Below are positions 20,808-21,904 of a stretch of 21,904 nt of DNA, in pieces. Source of the DNA: DATBWZ01 sp036514535 (lineage in GTDB: Bacteria > JAMCPX01 > DATBWZ01); NCBI GenBank assembly GCA_036514535.1, contig DATBWZ010000125.1:1-21904 (forward strand), written 5' to 3'. Every line of letters begins with the position of its first letter. Position 1 is the stretch's first letter. The position numbers and the translations under genes are program-made. The notes under the pieces are model-generated. The model did no database searches. It saw only the letters and a list, made by a program, of their open reading frames with translations, and was not told the DNA's origin.

Positions 20808-21453
20808 ATCCTTAAAAAAGGGTATCCTCATTTCTTTTGAGGGAATAGAAGGCTGTGGAAAAACAACACAGGCAAAACTTCTCGCTAAAGAACTGAGCAG
20901 GGTCGGATACCGGGTAAAACTTACGCGGGAACCCGGTGGAACAGCAGCAGGCGAGAAAGTAAGACTAATACTCCTCAAATCAAAAAATATCAAAATTGCT
21001 CCGCTTACAGAACTTCTCCTTTATCTTTCGTCACGGAGCCAGCATATAACCGAAGTAATCAGAGAATATCTCAGAGAAAAATATATAGTGATCACGGACA
21101 GATTCCATGATTCAAGCATTGCCTATCAAGGGTTCGGGAGAAAACTCGGTGAAAAAACAGTGCGGGAATTGAATAAAATTGCAACAGGAGGGTTAATGCC
21201 TCACATTACATTCGTGCTTGACTGTCCTGTCAGTATCGGGCTTGGCAGAACCAGGCGCAGGACATCAAAACCTGACCGGCTTGAAAGGGAGGCGCTGGCA
21301 TTTCACAGAAGGGTCAGGCATGGCTATCTCCTTACAGCAATGCGTGAAAAGGGAAGAATAATTGTTATCAATGCTACCAGACCAAAAGAAAAAATAGCTG
21401 AAACTATAAAAAAGATTGTAAAAAATAAATTCAAACTCCGGACGACCAGATGA
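20794..21453 (+). CDS. tmk: Thymidylate kinase
   Basis: A ~219-residue kinase that phosphorylates dTMP to dTDP with ATP. The P-loop FEGIEGCGKTTQ is followed by LTREPGGT (the TMP-binding Arg and the DR(E/X)PGG motif). ITDRFHDSSIAYQGFGR holds the DRF/Y-H segment. The LID region RTRRRTSKPDRLERE is Arg-rich. The start is uncertain: the P-loop is normally within ~15 residues of the N-terminus, favouring TTG 20794 with AAAAGAG just before it; ATG 20764 would add ten residues and overlap the zinc-ribbon gene more. It overlaps the preceding stop by 14 bases and shares ATGA with the next gene, indicating translational coupling through zinc ribbon, tmk and holB. Confidence 0.94.
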   Translation: MTNFKSLKKGILISFEGIEGCGKTTQAKLLAKELSRVGYRVKLTREPGGTAAGEKVRLILLKSKNIKIAPLTELLLYLSSRSQHITEVIREYLREKYIVITDRFHDSSIAYQGFGRKLGEKTVRELNKIATGGLMPHITFVLDCPVSIGLGRTRRRTSKPDRLEREALAFHRRVRHGYLLTAMREKGRIIVINATRPKEKIAETIKKIVKNKFKLRTTR

Positions 21454-21904
21454 ACTTTGAAGAAATACTCGGACAGGAAGAGCCACTGAAACACCTTACT
21501 GAGGCGCTTAACAGAGACTCCCTGCCGCATGCCCTGCTATTCTATGGGCCCGACGGGGTCGGAAAACGGCTGACGAGCCTTGCAGTAGCCAAGACGCTTA
21601 ATTGTCAGAATTCCGATGCTCCCGATTTGTTCTACTGCGATAAATGCGCATCCTGCGAAAATATTAACAAAATGATCCACCCTGATCTGCAATTTTTAAA
21701 ACCGGATGGCAATTCCATAACCATTGACAGTATCAGGAATCTGCTGAATCAGATAAATCTCACGCCATACATTGGCAGAAACAAGGTCGCAATTATTGAT
21801 GAAGCACATACAATGACAACCCAATCAGCAAATGCTCTGCTCAAAACCCTGGAGGAACCGCCGCAGAAAACCTGCATCATTCTGATTACACCGGCCCCCG
21901 GACT
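21450..21904 (+). CDS. holB: DNA polymerase III delta' subunit, N-terminal part (truncated by window end)
   Basis: The first ~151 residues of an AAA+ clamp-loader subunit, which helps load the sliding clamp at replication forks. The opening MNFEEILGQEEPLKHLTEAL is typical, followed by PHALLFYGPDGVGKR (Walker A with the Lys kept). A Cys cluster, YCDKCASCENI plus an earlier Cys, forms the zinc module. IDSIRNLLNQI, Walker B-like AIIDEAHTMT, and SANALLKTLEEPP lead to the sensor 1 region. It starts at ATG 21450, overlapping the tmk stop as ATGA. The tmk-holB order is common in bacteria and supports delta' over the tau/gamma subunit DnaX, although the rest of the gene is outside the window. Confidence 0.93.
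   Translation, partial: MNFEEILGQEEPLKHLTEALNRDSLPHALLFYGPDGVGKRLTSLAVAKTLNCQNSDAPDLFYCDKCASCENINKMIHPDLQFLKPDGNSITIDSIRNLLNQINLTPYIGRNKVAIIDEAHTMTTQSANALLKTLEEPPQKTCIILITPAPG

Overview
The window (about 22 kb, roughly 40-45 % G+C by eye) is a bacterial chromosome segment from a Gram-negative organism. LpxC (lipid A synthesis) requires an outer membrane. Two sigma-54 activators, cytosolic multi-receiver kinases, CoA-thioester enzymes and a tmk-holB pair resemble Desulfobacterota, Nitrospirota and related lineages; that placement is an inference from style and no gene fixes it. I saw no rRNA, tRNA, CRISPR array, insertion sequence or phage gene, and no gene-free stretch above 300 bases.

Layout. 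(1) 1-1437, plus strand: the 3' end of a chemoreceptor-like coiled-coil gene, then two MaoC-type hot-dog dehydratase genes. (2) 1397-8244, minus strand: a compact run read from 8244 leftward: SCP2 sterol-carrier protein, intrinsic terminator, family III CoA-transferase/racemase, SDR oxidoreductase, small membrane protein, M20 peptidase, monoglyceride-lipase-like hydrolase, FolC and a TetR/FadR-like repressor. Near-identical inverted repeats sit in front of the repressor gene and the SCP2 gene; the SCP2 copy closely resembles the Bacillus FadR box. This looks like an acyl-CoA/lipid catabolism locus under its own repressor. (3) 8366-9715, plus strand: Hsp20 and a zinc-ribbon/RDD membrane protein. 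(4) 9721-18583, minus strand: a signalling island. An orphan NtrC-type regulator and an XRE regulator with an operator-like palindrome in its promoter precede a five-gene set (stand-alone receiver, three soluble histidine kinases each with an N-terminal receiver or receiver-like domain, and a sigma-54 activator). A good -24/-12 element precedes the five-gene set. (5) 18708-19493, plus strand: a MenB/BadI-flavoured crotonase. (6) 19561-21904: lpxC (minus) with a strong sigma-54-type promoter, divergent from a LysW-like zinc ribbon gene, tmk and the start of holB (plus).

How it may work together. The two lipid-linked parts (CoA-thioester catabolism and lipid A commitment) flank a cytosolic phosphorelay whose last gene encodes a sigma-54 activator. 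Sigma-54-like promoters occur in front of both the relay operon and lpxC, so a plausible model is a relay that amplifies itself and tunes envelope synthesis. The promoter motifs are visible in the sequence; the wiring is inference.
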